Shown in pieces: positions 7,795-17,694 of a DNA stretch of 64,000 bases (position 1 is the stretch's first letter; each line of letters opens with the position of its first letter). The position numbers were made by a program, and so were the translations under genes. The notes below the pieces were generated by a model that did not search any database, was not told where the DNA came from, and saw only the letters and a program-made list of their open reading frames with translations. The stretch is taken from positions 1,116,001-1,180,000 of the forward strand of contig NZ_LT706985.1 of the NCBI RefSeq assembly GCF_900155645.1, read 5' to 3'. This DNA is from Vaginimicrobium propionicum (GTDB lineage Bacteria; Actinomycetota; Actinomycetes; Propionibacteriales; Propionibacteriaceae).

Positions 7795-7869
7795 TCATGC
7801 TGTTTGATCCAGCGACGAATCACTTTAGCAAAAGGGCGGAAAAAGAGAAAACTCAAGGTTTTTAGCCGC

Positions 7870-8442
7870 TTAGGACAAGATGTCGATGACTAGGCGCGAC
7901 GGATCGTTAATGGTGTTTTCTGAGAAACTTGCTCGATAAGCTAACCCAATATAGACGAAGGCTTGACCTTCGAAAACTGGATCGACATAGATTCCTTTAA
8001 CTATGCCTTGGGTTGAATTAGCTACCGGCCCCGATAATGTGGCGTGTTTGGGCGGAAAGCTCAAACCATCAATACGCACGGCGAGCACAGCTTCACCCGG
8101 GATAGATATTGCCTCGTCCTTGCCTTGGGTAGAGGGGGCATCAACGAAAGTAATTTCGTAACCAATATCGTCTACGTTAGCTCCACTGAAAGTTAGCTCA
8201 ACGCGTTCGAAACCGCCTTCAGCATGGATGGCTACATCAGTTAAATCAACCTGGTCGGTTGCTCTCTCACTGCGCGGCGAGCTGGCAGCGGTTTTTGCTT
8301 GACCGGGGGTTAGGGATGGCACCATCGTCAGGCTGGGGTTAGTGGAGGAGCTAGGACTAGCGGAGGGAACACCCGTTGGGTTAGCTGCACATCCGGCAAT
8401 AAGCAATAAACTTGCCACCACAACTGCCGACCTAGCTCTCAT
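7870..8442 (-). CDS. Lipoprotein with AMIN-like domain
   Basis: A 190-aa predicted lipoprotein. Residues 1-18 form a signal peptide ending in the lipobox LIAGC, so it should be anchored on the outer face of the cell membrane. A Ser/Thr/Pro-rich linker (about 20-55) follows. The remaining domain has alternating beta-strand character (FERVELTFSG, YEITFVDAP, AYRASFSENTINDPSRLVIDIL), like the AMIN-like domains of actinobacterial lipoproteins that may contact the cell wall. Start: ATG at 8442 behind TAGGAT-N7, a leaderless-type promoter. A longer in-frame reading would overlap the divergent lipoprotein gene and lacks a signal peptide. The function is unknown. Confidence 0.75.
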   Translation of the reverse strand: MRARSAVVVASLLLIAGCAANPTGVPSASPSSSTNPSLTMVPSLTPGQAKTAASSPRSERATDQVDLTDVAIHAEGGFERVELTFSGANVDDIGYEITFVDAPSTQGKDEAISIPGEAVLAVRIDGLSFPPKHATLSGPVANSTQGIVKGIYVDPVFEGQAFVYIGLAYRASFSENTINDPSRLVIDILS

Positions 8443-8521
8443 AGGTATTATCCTACGGCTTAACGGAACCGAAATCGGGTAACCTAGTGCGAGCCAGCCC
8501 AAATGCCTTACCGGAGGAATT

Positions 8522-9142
8522 GTGAAGAAGATAACGCGACTCGTAGCCGCCCCACTGGTCACCGTCTTAGCTTTAGGGTTTGTCGGCTGCTCAGGTGACC
8601 AATCTAAGGTCAATGGCTCGACTGCTGAGCAGAACCCATCCGCCACCTCTGAGGCTACTGATCCTAAGGTGTCAAAATTTCTCGAAGATCACGGATTTGA
8701 TGGCATGCCGGTGGCATACATAATCGACAAGCTAGAAAAGGATAATACGGGCGACCGCGAGAACGGGCCGGAAGGCATCGTCGAATCTGGGTATTTGAAG
8801 TTGTCAGATGGCCAAGATGAAGTATCCGTACCGATCACTGATGGTTACTACCTGGCGATAGCACCGTATACGGATAACCCATTCGAATGCACAACACACA
8901 ACCTCGCCACCGATCAAGGGGAATTGGCGAATCGTGAAATGCATTTCACCCTAACTGATGACGGTGGACAAACTCTTGTCGACGAGTCCTTAACCACCTA
9001 TGACAACGGGTTTATTGGTTTTTGGCTACCGAAAGATAAAACCGGCAAAATAACAGTGACCTCAGAGGGTAAAACTGGCTCAGCAGATTTTTCTACCACC
9101 AAAGACTCTCCCACTTGTATAGGGAATCTGCAGCTTAGCTAG
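8522..9142 (+). CDS. Hypothetical lipoprotein
   Basis: A 206-aa predicted lipoprotein I do not recognise. A basic start (MKKITR) and hydrophobic segment end in GFVGC at residues 19-23, an acceptable lipobox with Phe at -3. The mature part is acidic and beta-rich, with segments such as GYLKLSDGQDEVSVPITDGYYLAIAP and GFIGFWLPKDKTGKITVTSEG that recall an immunoglobulin-like sandwich; this is a guess. It has one Cys pair (FECTTHNL and SPTCIGN) that could form a disulfide outside the cell. Its GTG start follows a perfect GGAGGAATT ribosome binding site. It is divergent from the AMIN-like lipoprotein gene, and its stop codon shares bases with the convergent membrane-protein gene. Confidence 0.7.
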   Translation: MKKITRLVAAPLVTVLALGFVGCSGDQSKVNGSTAEQNPSATSEATDPKVSKFLEDHGFDGMPVAYIIDKLEKDNTGDRENGPEGIVESGYLKLSDGQDEVSVPITDGYYLAIAPYTDNPFECTTHNLATDQGELANREMHFTLTDDGGQTLVDESLTTYDNGFIGFWLPKDKTGKITVTSEGKTGSADFSTTKDSPTCIGNLQLS

Positions 9143-9552
9143 TCAACGCCCAAATGCTCGGGTAGCACTATCAAGATAGTGGCAACGATCAGCGCCAAAA
9201 TACAACTAATTATGGCCAATGGCATCCAAATATCTGGACTGGTAAGTGTCGAATTAAAGGCCCAAACCAGATAACTGGCTACGACTAGGGGAATTAGGAT
9301 AATAAGAACTGCTCCGGCGCGGATGCGTCCGCGATCTTTGACAGCAGCAACCAGAGCGAAAACCGTCGCCAAAACGCCAGCAACCACTGCACTCAACAGC
9401 ATGATTACCGCTAGCGGGTTGCCAGGCGCCATCGCGGTGCTTGCCTGATATTCGTAGTCAAGCACCAGGTAGCCACTGATTCCCAATACCAGCGCTAACC
9501 ACTGTGCAATAACCGCAAAGATCGCAGAACGCGTGCGCCACCGGTTTCCCAT
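9139..9552 (-). CDS. Hypothetical four-TM membrane protein
   Basis: A 137-aa integral membrane protein with four predicted transmembrane segments (about 12-30, 47-70, 77-98 and 109-131) and short loops. I see no catalytic or transport motif. The ATG at 9552 has no ribosome binding site but sits behind TAAAGT-N6, a leaderless-type promoter. Its stop overlaps the stop of the convergent lipoprotein gene within a shared CTAG. The family is not recognised. Confidence 0.65.
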   Translation of the reverse strand: MGNRWRTRSAIFAVIAQWLALVLGISGYLVLDYEYQASTAMAPGNPLAVIMLLSAVVAGVLATVFALVAAVKDRGRIRAGAVLIILIPLVVASYLVWAFNSTLTSPDIWMPLAIISCILALIVATILIVLPEHLGVD

Positions 9553-9598
9553 AACGTTACTTTATCGAGATCGACTGTGAGCTGGTTATGATTCCTTA

Positions 9599-10501
9599 AT
9601 GCGAATCGCCTCCATAAACGTTAATGGAATCCGAGCCGCCACCCGCCGAGGTTTCAGCGACTGGCTAAAGGATTGTCGTCCAGATGTGGTAGCACTGCAA
9701 GAAATGCGTTGCCAACCTGAGCAACTACCGCAAGTTTTTGACGATTACTACTTGAGCATGGACGCTGGCACACTGCCGGGAAGAAATGGGGTGGCGATCA
9801 TGACCCACCAACGGCTGAAGGGGGTGCGCACTTGGAGCGGGCGGTACTGGCGTCAAGATCCTGGCCAGCTAGGCTCTTTCGACCAGGTGAGCGATGGTGT
9901 GCAGCTGGACGAAGAGCTAACCCCTTTCGCTAAATCCGGGCGCTGGATTGAAGTTAATTTGGGCGAGAAAAACCTGTGTATAGCAAGCCTTTATTTACCG
10001 AAAGGTGACACCCCCTTCACTAAGGCAACCGGTGGTGAAAAAGAGAAAGTCATGGCTCGCTATGAACGCAAAATGGCTTTCCTAAAGGGGTTTAATCGGC
10101 AGTTAGCGGTTAGCCGCGAAAATGCGCTATCTGGTGGACGCGAGTTTCTGGTGATGGGAGACTTCAATATCGCCCACACTGAATTAGATTTGAAGAATTG
10201 GCGAGCTAATCGTAAATCTTCAGGATTTTTACTCGAAGAACGCGAGTGGTTTTCAACTATCCTGCACCCAGAAACTTTGGTGGACGTCACCCGCCTTCTT
10301 CATCCCGACGAACCAGGCCCCTACTCGTGGTGGAGCTGGCGCGGGCAGGCTTATACCAATAATGCAGGTTGGCGCATTGACTATCACCTGGCCACCCCAA
10401 ACCTAGCTAGCTCGGCAACTCGAGCCTGGGTAGATAGCAGCACGGACTACAACTCGCGACTATCCGACCACAGCCCCGTCCTAGTCGAATACAACATTTA
10501 A
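9599..10501 (+). CDS. xthA: Exodeoxyribonuclease III / AP endonuclease
   Basis: Cleaves abasic sites and removes 3' blocking groups in base excision repair, with 3'-5' exonuclease activity on duplex DNA. The 300-aa protein has the full endonuclease/exonuclease/phosphatase active site: INVNGIR (Asn), ALQEMR (metal-binding Glu), LYLPKGD, VMGDFNIAH (Asp/Asn), GWRIDYHLA (Asp) and SDHSPV (Asp/His). The ATG at 9599 is preceded by TATGAT-N6, a leaderless-type promoter, with no ribosome binding site. The 3' end directly abuts the convergent hydratase-family gene. Confidence 0.93.
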   Translation: MRIASINVNGIRAATRRGFSDWLKDCRPDVVALQEMRCQPEQLPQVFDDYYLSMDAGTLPGRNGVAIMTHQRLKGVRTWSGRYWRQDPGQLGSFDQVSDGVQLDEELTPFAKSGRWIEVNLGEKNLCIASLYLPKGDTPFTKATGGEKEKVMARYERKMAFLKGFNRQLAVSRENALSGGREFLVMGDFNIAHTELDLKNWRANRKSSGFLLEEREWFSTILHPETLVDVTRLLHPDEPGPYSWWSWRGQAYTNNAGWRIDYHLATPNLASSATRAWVDSSTDYNSRLSDHSPVLVEYNI

Positions 10502-11458
10502 CTAGGCATCAAATTGGGCGGCGACCATCGCCGGATCTACGCGATCAAGACTGGGCAGCGACCACTTTGGGTTGCGGTCTTTGTCGACAAGCTGGGCGCG
10601 CACTCCTTCCACAAAATCTTGTGGTTTTCTAGCCCAAGCCCTGCCTAAAGCTAGGTCTTGAGCTAACACTTGCTCAACCGACGTAGCCTTTGCGGCTCTG
10701 CGGACGGCTTCTAGAGCCACGGCAACCGATAACGGGTTACGGCCGGCCAGTAAATCAGCTGTTTGCCTAGCTCTTGGGTCAGCATGTTGAGCCAAAGCTT
10801 GAAGAATGGTCGCTGGATTGTCGTAGCCATAGCATTCGTCAATCCAGGTTTGATCTTTAGCTAGCGCAGATTCTTGCGGGTCTGTTCCGCCACTCACCTC
10901 GTCGATTAGCCCGGCATATAGCGCCGAGGAGGCATCAATGGTTAGGCCAGTCATCGCTAGGTGGGTGCCTAACTGCCCTGGACTACGAGCTAATTCATAG
11001 GTGAGACCAACATCTGGCCATAACCCGATACCGACCTCTGGCATTGCGTATCTCAGGTTAGGGTTAGCGATTCGTCGACCTGGTTTAAGACCTGCACCAC
11101 GGTGCATGACAAGCCCTAGTCCCCCACCCATTGATATTCCAAACAGCCTAGCCACTAGTGGTTTTTCAAAATTGGCTAGGACTGCATCAACGTGATATTC
11201 CAACTCTAGGAATTCGACGATTGCCTCACCGCCACGTTCCTTAACTTGTTCATAAAGTGCTTTAACGTCGGCGCCAGCGCAATAGCCGCGCCCTGGCGCA
11301 CCAGTAATTTCGACGCTGGCAACCTGTTTATTGCTAGCCCACTCATCAAAAAGTTCAGCAATTCTAGTTAGCATTGGGGCGCTCAACGCATTTATTGCGT
11401 TTGGACGATTCAACGTCAATCTAGCTACTGACTGGCTTACTCGATATGTAATGCTCAT
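10502..11458 (-). CDS. Enoyl-CoA hydratase/isomerase family, 3-hydroxyisobutyryl-CoA hydrolase-like
   Basis: A 318-aa crotonase-fold enzyme. The segments GYCAGADVKALYEQ, FGISMGGGLGLVMHR, AMPEVGIGLWPDVG and the C-terminal LVDKDRNPKWS match the 3-hydroxyisobutyryl-CoA hydrolase branch, which hydrolyses this valine-catabolic thioester. The Glu of MPE and Asp of PDVG needed for hydrolysis are present. The actual substrate could be another 3-hydroxyacyl-CoA. The ATG at 11458 follows GAAAGGTCGACAA. The start overlaps the end of mptB by 4 nt (ATGA), so the two are translationally coupled although functionally unrelated. Confidence 0.82.
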   Translation of the reverse strand: MSITYRVSQSVARLTLNRPNAINALSAPMLTRIAELFDEWASNKQVASVEITGAPGRGYCAGADVKALYEQVKERGGEAIVEFLELEYHVDAVLANFEKPLVARLFGISMGGGLGLVMHRGAGLKPGRRIANPNLRYAMPEVGIGLWPDVGLTYELARSPGQLGTHLAMTGLTIDASSALYAGLIDEVSGGTDPQESALAKDQTWIDECYGYDNPATILQALAQHADPRARQTADLLAGRNPLSVAVALEAVRRAAKATSVEQVLAQDLALGRAWARKPQDFVEGVRAQLVDKDRNPKWSLPSLDRVDPAMVAAQFDA

Positions 11459-12987
11459 TTGTCGACCTTTCGGTTTTGGGCGCGACGCCAAAGATAATTT
11501 CTCGCCAGCCAATAGACGCCGCCACCTAATGCGACCCCTAAGGCTATGGAATCATTACGCCAAGCCATATTTATGCCGTCATAGCACAGCAATACCAAAG
11601 TGGTAGCACACGCATAGTTGACCACTTTCGGCTGCGGTTTCGCCCATGGAATCGCGGCTCCACCCCACAACAGATACCAGCTACGTAACGCTGGCAAGCA
11701 GGCAGCAACCGTTAAATAACTCCACGCCAAGAAAGCGTGTGGGCGCCGTCTAGCCATCGTTACTGCTAGATAGGAAACCACCAGTCCAGCCACCGCGACT
11801 CCCACCTGTTTAGCGATAACGATGGCGGCTCTGCCGCCAGGATCTATGGCAGTGAGGTTAATTAGGGCTTGAACTCCGTGCCCAATTAGCGAAAACGGGG
11901 CGACTGTAACGACTTGACCTGGAACATTTACCGCATTTAACCAACCGAAGCCTAAGCCGCTAGCCCAAGAGATTAAGACGAAAGACGCAATCGCAACCCC
12001 GAAACTGGCCAGCGCGCGGATGGTGACGACTACCACCTCGCGCGGTTTCATGTTCTGCCATGGGCGGGCGATTAACGGTAGCGCATAGGCGGTCAGTAGT
12101 GCGGGCTGTTTAATCGCTGTTCCCAAACCAACAATGACGGCAGCGACGAGCCACCAGTAAGGCTGTATCTTGACACCAATTTTACCTAGTCGTCCACCTG
12201 AATCCGTGTTGGTTAAACCAGCCACCCAAACTGCCAAGACAATCAACCCAACCATCAGCGAATCATTGTGGCACCCGCCGACATAGTCGATTAGCAGCAA
12301 TGGGTTTAGCACCACGAACCAAGCACCAAAAGCGGGATCTGCCTTCACCTGTCGACAGACTCGCGGCACAAAATAGCTAATCAACGCCACCCCAACCAAA
12401 GCCGGAATGCGCTGCAAAATTGCCGCTAAATAAGGGTTGTAACCGCTGATAATCACCAATAGCGCTTGTATTTGCAGACTTAACGGCCCATAGGGAGCTG
12501 GAGTGTTACGCCAGATCCACGAGACTTGGTCTGCGAAGCTGCCGGGTAGGACAGCTGGGCCAGCCTCGTACGGATTTATGCCGTTAACGATTAACCAACC
12601 TTGAGCGGCATAGGAATAGGCATCATGGCTAAACACTGGTGGAGAAAATAAAAACGGTAACGCCCAAATCAGCAGAATTGCCCAATGTCTAATATCTAGG
12701 TAAGCGTCGTACTCGCCAACAAGTTTTGTTCGAGGACGAAGCCTGAACCAGGCGTCCACTAGCAGCAATAGCCCGGCGAAAGTAACTAACGTGCCAGCTA
12801 TTCTGAATGGCATTCCAGTGGCATGAATATGATCCAGAGCACGCCAAATTGGGGTGGAACGCGGCAGATAGGCGGCAGAGGTGGTGCCTAAAGCTATCAA
12901 TGCACTGCCCAAAAACCCGCGGCACACGCTAGGCCCTTGCCAAGCATGACGAACATGCTCAAGCACCGGAGCTATTGAGGCAACCAT
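11455..12987 (-). CDS. mptB: Polyprenol-phosphomannose-dependent alpha-1,6-mannosyltransferase MptB-like
   Basis: A 510-aa polytopic GT-C glycosyltransferase. MptB enzymes extend the alpha-1,6-mannan core of lipomannan-type lipoglycans at the outer membrane face, using polyprenyl-phosphate mannose. The long first periplasmic loop carries PPVFSHDAYSYAAQGWLI, the Asp-containing catalytic region of the family. It is followed by NGINPYEAGPAVL, a run of about eleven further transmembrane segments, and the marker GGCHNDSLMVGL. Start: ATG at 12987 behind TAACCT-N7, a leaderless layout; an ATG at 13047 would add 20 residues and has no promoter or ribosome binding signal. It is coupled to the downstream hydrolase gene. 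Confidence 0.82.
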   Translation of the reverse strand: MVASIAPVLEHVRHAWQGPSVCRGFLGSALIALGTTSAAYLPRSTPIWRALDHIHATGMPFRIAGTLVTFAGLLLLVDAWFRLRPRTKLVGEYDAYLDIRHWAILLIWALPFLFSPPVFSHDAYSYAAQGWLIVNGINPYEAGPAVLPGSFADQVSWIWRNTPAPYGPLSLQIQALLVIISGYNPYLAAILQRIPALVGVALISYFVPRVCRQVKADPAFGAWFVVLNPLLLIDYVGGCHNDSLMVGLIVLAVWVAGLTNTDSGGRLGKIGVKIQPYWWLVAAVIVGLGTAIKQPALLTAYALPLIARPWQNMKPREVVVVTIRALASFGVAIASFVLISWASGLGFGWLNAVNVPGQVVTVAPFSLIGHGVQALINLTAIDPGGRAAIVIAKQVGVAVAGLVVSYLAVTMARRRPHAFLAWSYLTVAACLPALRSWYLLWGGAAIPWAKPQPKVVNYACATTLVLLCYDGINMAWRNDSIALGVALGGGVYWLARNYLWRRAQNRKVDK

Positions 12988-13127
12988 GGTCTTTAGGTTA
13001 GTGGACGCGCCAACGGATCTGACAAGCGTGTGGAGCCGTGGCAGCATTAAAGTTCGTCAGCAATCTTTCTGGGTGCGCCCTATGACCGATCTAGGTGGTC
13101 AACAACAATCTGTTGGCTACTGTTTGC

Positions 13128-15083
13128 CTACCAAATTTTGACGCGCTGTTCGGGGGCAAGCCACATTTTGTCGCCGTCTTTGACACCAAAAGCGTCATGA
13201 AAAGCCGGCACGTTTCGCACCGTTTGGTTACATCTAAACTCAGCCGGTGAATGTGGGTCAGTAGCTACTTGCTCCCGCATGGATTCTGGGCGAGATTTAC
13301 CGGCCCACACTTGGGCAAAACCTAGAAAGAAACGCTGAACGCCGGTCAAGCCGTCAATCGGTTCGGGGGCAGGTTTACCGTCGTCTTGGCCAGTAGCAAT
13401 TAGCCAGGCCAAGTAGGCTATGGACAGCCCACCCAAGTCGCCGATATTTTCCCCCAAAGTCAGCTCGCCATTAACATGAACTTCTGGGGCTTGACTTGGG
13501 TGTAACTCGTTGTACTGATTGACGAGAGCGCTAGTGCGCTCTTTGAAAGCTTTACGGTCAGCGTCCTGCCACCAATCACGCAGTTTGCCGTCCCCGTCAC
13601 AGGTAGAGCCGGCGTCATCAAAACCGTGACCAATCTCGTGACCAATGACTGCCCCAATACCGCCATAGTTGACGGCGTCGTCCGCATCCGGGTTAAAAAA
13701 CGGAGGTTGCAATATCGCTGCCGGGAAAACGATCTCATTTCTGAGCGGATGATAGTAAGCATTCACGGTTTGCGGATACATCAACCATTCGTCAGGATCT
13801 ACTGGCTTTGATAACTGTTCGATATCCCAATCCAAACTAAAACTATTGATATTGAGCACATTGGCGACTAAATCGTCACTGCTTATCGCTAATTTTGAAT
13901 AGTCGCGCCACTTATTTGGGTAGCCGATTTTGGGAACAAACTTATCAAGTTTCGTCAACGCCTCCTGGCGGGTGGCTTCGCTCATCCAATCCAATTCGCT
14001 GATTGAGCGTCGATAAGCCTCCAGCAGATTAGCGACTAGCTCGTCGGCTCTAGCCTTCGTCTCCGGCGGGAAAAACTGCTGCACATAGATTTTCCCGACG
14101 GCCTCTCCCATAGCGGATTGAACCATCATAGTGGCGCGTTTGAAACGCGGTTTTAGCTGAGGAATACCATTTAGCGTTCGACCATAAAAATCATGATTTT
14201 GCTCCACAAGCGAATCAGGCCCAAAGCTAGCCAGAGAATCGATGATATGCCAGCGGCACCAGGCTCGCCAGGAGGCTAAGTGGGACTCGTCCAGCAGACT
14301 ATTCAAACTGGCTGGGAAAGTTCGCTGAGCGTTAACTACTTCAGCTAACACTTCTCTAGGCACCTTGGCGCCAGCTAGGAAAGCCTCCTGGTCGAATTGC
14401 GGCATCTGGGCAACGAACTCGTCCCAGGTTTGCAAACAATACATTTCCACTAGATCGCGGGTGCGCACTTTATCCCAGTGAAAACTGGCGATTTGCGTCT
14501 CTAAATCCACCACGAGCTGGGCTTGAGCGGGGTCTATACCGCATAACTCGAACATTTTTTGCACGTGAGACAGGAAAGATTCACGAATTTTGGCGTGCTG
14601 GTCAAGACGGTAATATTCCTCGTCTGGCAAGGAAATACCACCTTGGCCAATCATCATGATGTAGCGTTTCGGGTTGCCGGGGTCAGCATCAGGATCCCAA
14701 TCAAAAGGCGCATCCAACCCATAGCGAATAGCCCAACCAAAGTATTGACACAACTGTTTGATATTAGTAATTTCGTCGACCTTGGCAACCAAATCAGTGA
14801 TTGGTTTGATCCCAAGCTCTGCTATTTTCTTCACATTCATAAAAGACGCATACAGGTCGGCAATTTTCTTCGATTCACTGCCTTTTTCACCGTCCTGTTG
14901 GGTAATAATCTCGTTCACTCGCTTCTCTGAGAGTTCATGCAAGACATGGAAAGCTCCCCAAGACCCATAGTCGGGTGGGATTTCAGTACGATCCAACCAA
15001 GCCCCATTGGCGTGACGGAACAGATCATCGCAAGGCGAAATACTGTTATCGAAATTATCTAGTTCAAGAGCTGAAACAGTCAC
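13128..15083 (-). CDS. pepO: M13 family zinc metallopeptidase (neprilysin/PepO-like)
   Basis: A 651-aa zinc peptidase of the M13 family, which cleaves short oligopeptides. The zinc site is complete: VIGHEIGHGFDDAGS (HExxH, about residue 480) and ENIGDLGGLS (ExxxD, about residue 545). The substrate-binding NAYYHPLRNEIVFPAAIL and the C-terminal CNQTVRNVPAFHDAFGVKDGDKMWL are intact. There is no signal peptide, so it is probably cytoplasmic as in other Gram-positive PepO proteins. The GTG start at 15083 sits behind TAGCCT-N7, a leaderless layout. Confidence 0.92.
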   Translation of the reverse strand: MTVSALELDNFDNSISPCDDLFRHANGAWLDRTEIPPDYGSWGAFHVLHELSEKRVNEIITQQDGEKGSESKKIADLYASFMNVKKIAELGIKPITDLVAKVDEITNIKQLCQYFGWAIRYGLDAPFDWDPDADPGNPKRYIMMIGQGGISLPDEEYYRLDQHAKIRESFLSHVQKMFELCGIDPAQAQLVVDLETQIASFHWDKVRTRDLVEMYCLQTWDEFVAQMPQFDQEAFLAGAKVPREVLAEVVNAQRTFPASLNSLLDESHLASWRAWCRWHIIDSLASFGPDSLVEQNHDFYGRTLNGIPQLKPRFKRATMMVQSAMGEAVGKIYVQQFFPPETKARADELVANLLEAYRRSISELDWMSEATRQEALTKLDKFVPKIGYPNKWRDYSKLAISSDDLVANVLNINSFSLDWDIEQLSKPVDPDEWLMYPQTVNAYYHPLRNEIVFPAAILQPPFFNPDADDAVNYGGIGAVIGHEIGHGFDDAGSTCDGDGKLRDWWQDADRKAFKERTSALVNQYNELHPSQAPEVHVNGELTLGENIGDLGGLSIAYLAWLIATGQDDGKPAPEPIDGLTGVQRFFLGFAQVWAGKSRPESMREQVATDPHSPAEFRCNQTVRNVPAFHDAFGVKDGDKMWLAPEQRVKIW

Positions 15084-15140
15084 GGGCTAGAGGCTACCAC
15101 CGCAAGCAGAATAGTTGGCTGTCAGAAACTAAAATTCTGC

Positions 15141-16112
15141 CTAGGAACTTCTGGCGACCACTTCGTCGCACAGGCGTAGCAAAGCACTTTTTGCTTGCCC
15201 TTCTGGTAAATCAGCGATCGCCTTCCTAGCCTCGTCAGCAATGGCAACGATTCGCTTTCTCGCCTGGCCAATAACCGGATTAGCGCGCAGCTCAGCCAGC
15301 ACTTCAGCTAACTTCGCATCATCGCTTAAATCAGAATGAATTCTTCTGGCCAATTCCTGATCTGCTGGGTCTTTAGAGGCATCCAACAACAAAGTTGGCA
15401 GTGTGGGTATGCCCTCACGCAAATCTGTACCGGGCGTTTTACCGGTGGTATCCGAGGTGATATCTATCAAGTCATCGGAGAGCTGGAATACTAAACCGAT
15501 TTTGGCTCCATACTCGCTAAGCGCTCTCAACACCGCATCGTCAGCATTGGCGACCATCGCCCCAACCAGACATGACGTTCTTATCAAGGAACCAGTCTTG
15601 CCCTCCAAGACTTTCATGTGGTGGGCTATCGGGTCTTCACCTTTGGCTGGGCCGATGGTTTCGGCTATCTGTCCAGTAACCAGCTGAGCGAAAGTATCTG
15701 CTTGCAGAGCGACGAATTTAACTCCAAGCTCAGTCACTAGGCTAGAGGCTTTGGAAAATAAATAGTCGCCAACCAAAATCGCGATGGAGTTGCCATATTT
15801 AGCGTTGCCACTCGGACCGCCCCGCCTAAGCTGGGCTTCGTCCATGACATCATCGTGGTAAAGCGAGGCCACATGGGTTAGTTCCATGACCATGGCACCG
15901 CTAATCAATTTGGATTCGTCTACTGCTCCACCAAAATCTGCACAAGCTAACACGAGACCTGGGCGAAAGCGTTTCCCGCCGGCTCCAATTAAATGACCAG
16001 CAGCTTCGGTGACGAAAGGGTTCTCGCTAACAATCACCTGATGGAGCCGTTGATCAACAATGTCGAGCTGACGGCTCAATCTCTCATCAAAAGTTTCCGA
16101 CCCCAAAGTCAC
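15141..16112 (-). CDS. grcC: All-trans polyprenyl diphosphate synthase
   Basis: A 323-aa trans-prenyltransferase that condenses isopentenyl diphosphate units into a long-chain diphosphate, most likely the menaquinone side chain. The first Asp-rich motif is LYHDDVMDEAQLRRG, the second FQLSDDLIDITSD; GGKRFRP and KTGSLIRTSC are also typical. It lies 5 bp beyond the end of the nuo operon, with menJ, menF and menG on the far side of nuo, which supports a menaquinone role. TAAGCT-N7 before the GTG at 16112 lies inside the nuoN 3' end, suggesting an extra leaderless promoter. The gene symbol follows actinobacterial usage. Confidence 0.87.
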   Translation of the reverse strand: MTLGSETFDERLSRQLDIVDQRLHQVIVSENPFVTEAAGHLIGAGGKRFRPGLVLACADFGGAVDESKLISGAMVMELTHVASLYHDDVMDEAQLRRGGPSGNAKYGNSIAILVGDYLFSKASSLVTELGVKFVALQADTFAQLVTGQIAETIGPAKGEDPIAHHMKVLEGKTGSLIRTSCLVGAMVANADDAVLRALSEYGAKIGLVFQLSDDLIDITSDTTGKTPGTDLREGIPTLPTLLLDASKDPADQELARRIHSDLSDDAKLAEVLAELRANPVIGQARKRIVAIADEARKAIADLPEGQAKSALLRLCDEVVARSS

Positions 16113-16117
16113 GTTGC

Positions 16118-17692
16118 TTAGCTTAGCGGTCTAATCAAAAGTTCAGCAGCTTGAGCAACCAGATCGATGAATGAGCCAGGCAAAATGCCTAGGATCAAGG
16201 TGGCTAACGCACCCACCCAAATCACCAGATTGGTGCCGATACCTGCAGGTACTACCTCAACATCTGCGTCCTCAGGTTCTTTGCCGAACATCAACCAAAT
16301 AACTTTGAAGTAGAAACCAGCAGCAATAACTGAGGCAATAACTGCCAGGCCAACTAACCAGGCGTGTCCACCCTGCCAGGCAGATACGAAGACCAACAGT
16401 TTACCGACAAAACCGCCGGTTAAAGGTATGCCAGCCATCGACAACAGGAAGAAAGTCATGAAGAAAGCCAAAGCTGGATTGCGGCGGCCTAGACCAGCCC
16501 ATGCTTTGAAACTAGTTGCCTCCGATCCAGAACGCTGCACCAAGGTAACGATCGCGAACGCACCCAATGTGGCGAAACCGTAGGCCGCCAAGTAGAACAC
16601 CAGACCAGCAACAGAACCAACCCGACCTTCAGCTAAACCGTTGGCGGTAGTCACCGCTCCGGTTATGCCGACGATCAGGAAGCCGGCATGAGCAACTGCC
16701 GAGTAAGCGAGAAGACGTTTTACGTCACCTTGGATTAAACCGATAACCGCACCAACAAACATAGTGGCTACTGCGATAACGGATAGAATCAGCTGCCAGT
16801 CAAGCACTAACGCACCCAAGCCAACATAGAGTAGGCGAGTCAGGCCAAATACTGCAGCAATCTTCGTGCACACCGCCATAAAAGCGGTAACTGGGGTCGG
16901 AGCGCCTTGATAGACGTCAGGCATCCAATTGTGGAATGGCACAGCACCCATCTTGAAGAGCACACCAACGCACACTAACGCCAAACCAGCAACCAACAAA
17001 TACGGGGACTGAGGCTCAAACCTGGTAGCCAGCAGGATATTCGTCAAACCGAAACCAGAAGAATAACCGTATATCAGCGCCACACCATAGAGGAAGAGTG
17101 CTGACGATAACGAGCCTAGCAAGAAATATTTCATGGCTGCTTCTTGGCTCAAGAGTCGACGCCTGCGCGCAAGACCACACATTACGTATAGCGGAAGGGA
17201 GAAAACCTCTAACCCAACGAACATTGTCAAAATATCGTTGGCTGCACTGAAGATCATCATCCCCGCGATAGCAAGCAGCAGCAAGCCGAATACTTCAGTG
17301 TGCTCGCGGCGTTCAGCTACTGCCTGACGTTCGTCTTGAGAGCCAGGGATAGCCGCTGCTGAAGCAACGAATGCAGACAAGCCACCGTTAGCTCGCCGCT
17401 CAGCAAATAACAGAGCTGACATTAGGCCGAATATCAGCAGCATCGACCAGACGATCCAGGCTGGCCCATCGACCGCTAGCGAACCGAGGGCAGCAAAATC
17501 GGTGTAACCAGATAGCCAGTTAGCCACCGTCCAGCAAGCAGCCCCCAATAAAACGGCAACACTCAAGGTGATCTGAGCTATCGGACGCACAGTGCGCGGC
17601 AGAATAAACTCCAACGCTACCGAAACGACACCGCCTAACAGCACCAGCAAAACCGGCGCCGCCGGGATGAAACTATCAAGCATCTCTTGCAT
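16118..17692 (-). CDS. nuoN: NADH-quinone oxidoreductase subunit N
   Basis: A 524-aa antiporter-like membrane subunit of complex I and the last gene of nuoA-N. The proton-channel region includes MKYFLLGSLSSALFLYG (essential Lys/Glu helix), VLFKMGAVPFHNWMPDVYQGAPTPVTAFM and LLAYSAVAHAGF. About 14 transmembrane segments. A clear GGGAGGC ribosome binding site precedes the ATG at 17692, 2 bp after the nuoM stop. Confidence 0.96.
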   Translation of the reverse strand: MQEMLDSFIPAAPVLLVLLGGVVSVALEFILPRTVRPIAQITLSVAVLLGAACWTVANWLSGYTDFAALGSLAVDGPAWIVWSMLLIFGLMSALLFAERRANGGLSAFVASAAAIPGSQDERQAVAERREHTEVFGLLLLAIAGMMIFSAANDILTMFVGLEVFSLPLYVMCGLARRRRLLSQEAAMKYFLLGSLSSALFLYGVALIYGYSSGFGLTNILLATRFEPQSPYLLVAGLALVCVGVLFKMGAVPFHNWMPDVYQGAPTPVTAFMAVCTKIAAVFGLTRLLYVGLGALVLDWQLILSVIAVATMFVGAVIGLIQGDVKRLLAYSAVAHAGFLIVGITGAVTTANGLAEGRVGSVAGLVFYLAAYGFATLGAFAIVTLVQRSGSEATSFKAWAGLGRRNPALAFFMTFFLLSMAGIPLTGGFVGKLLVFVSAWQGGHAWLVGLAVIASVIAAGFYFKVIWLMFGKEPEDADVEVVPAGIGTNLVIWVGALATLILGILPGSFIDLVAQAAELLIRPLS

Positions 17693-17694
17693 GC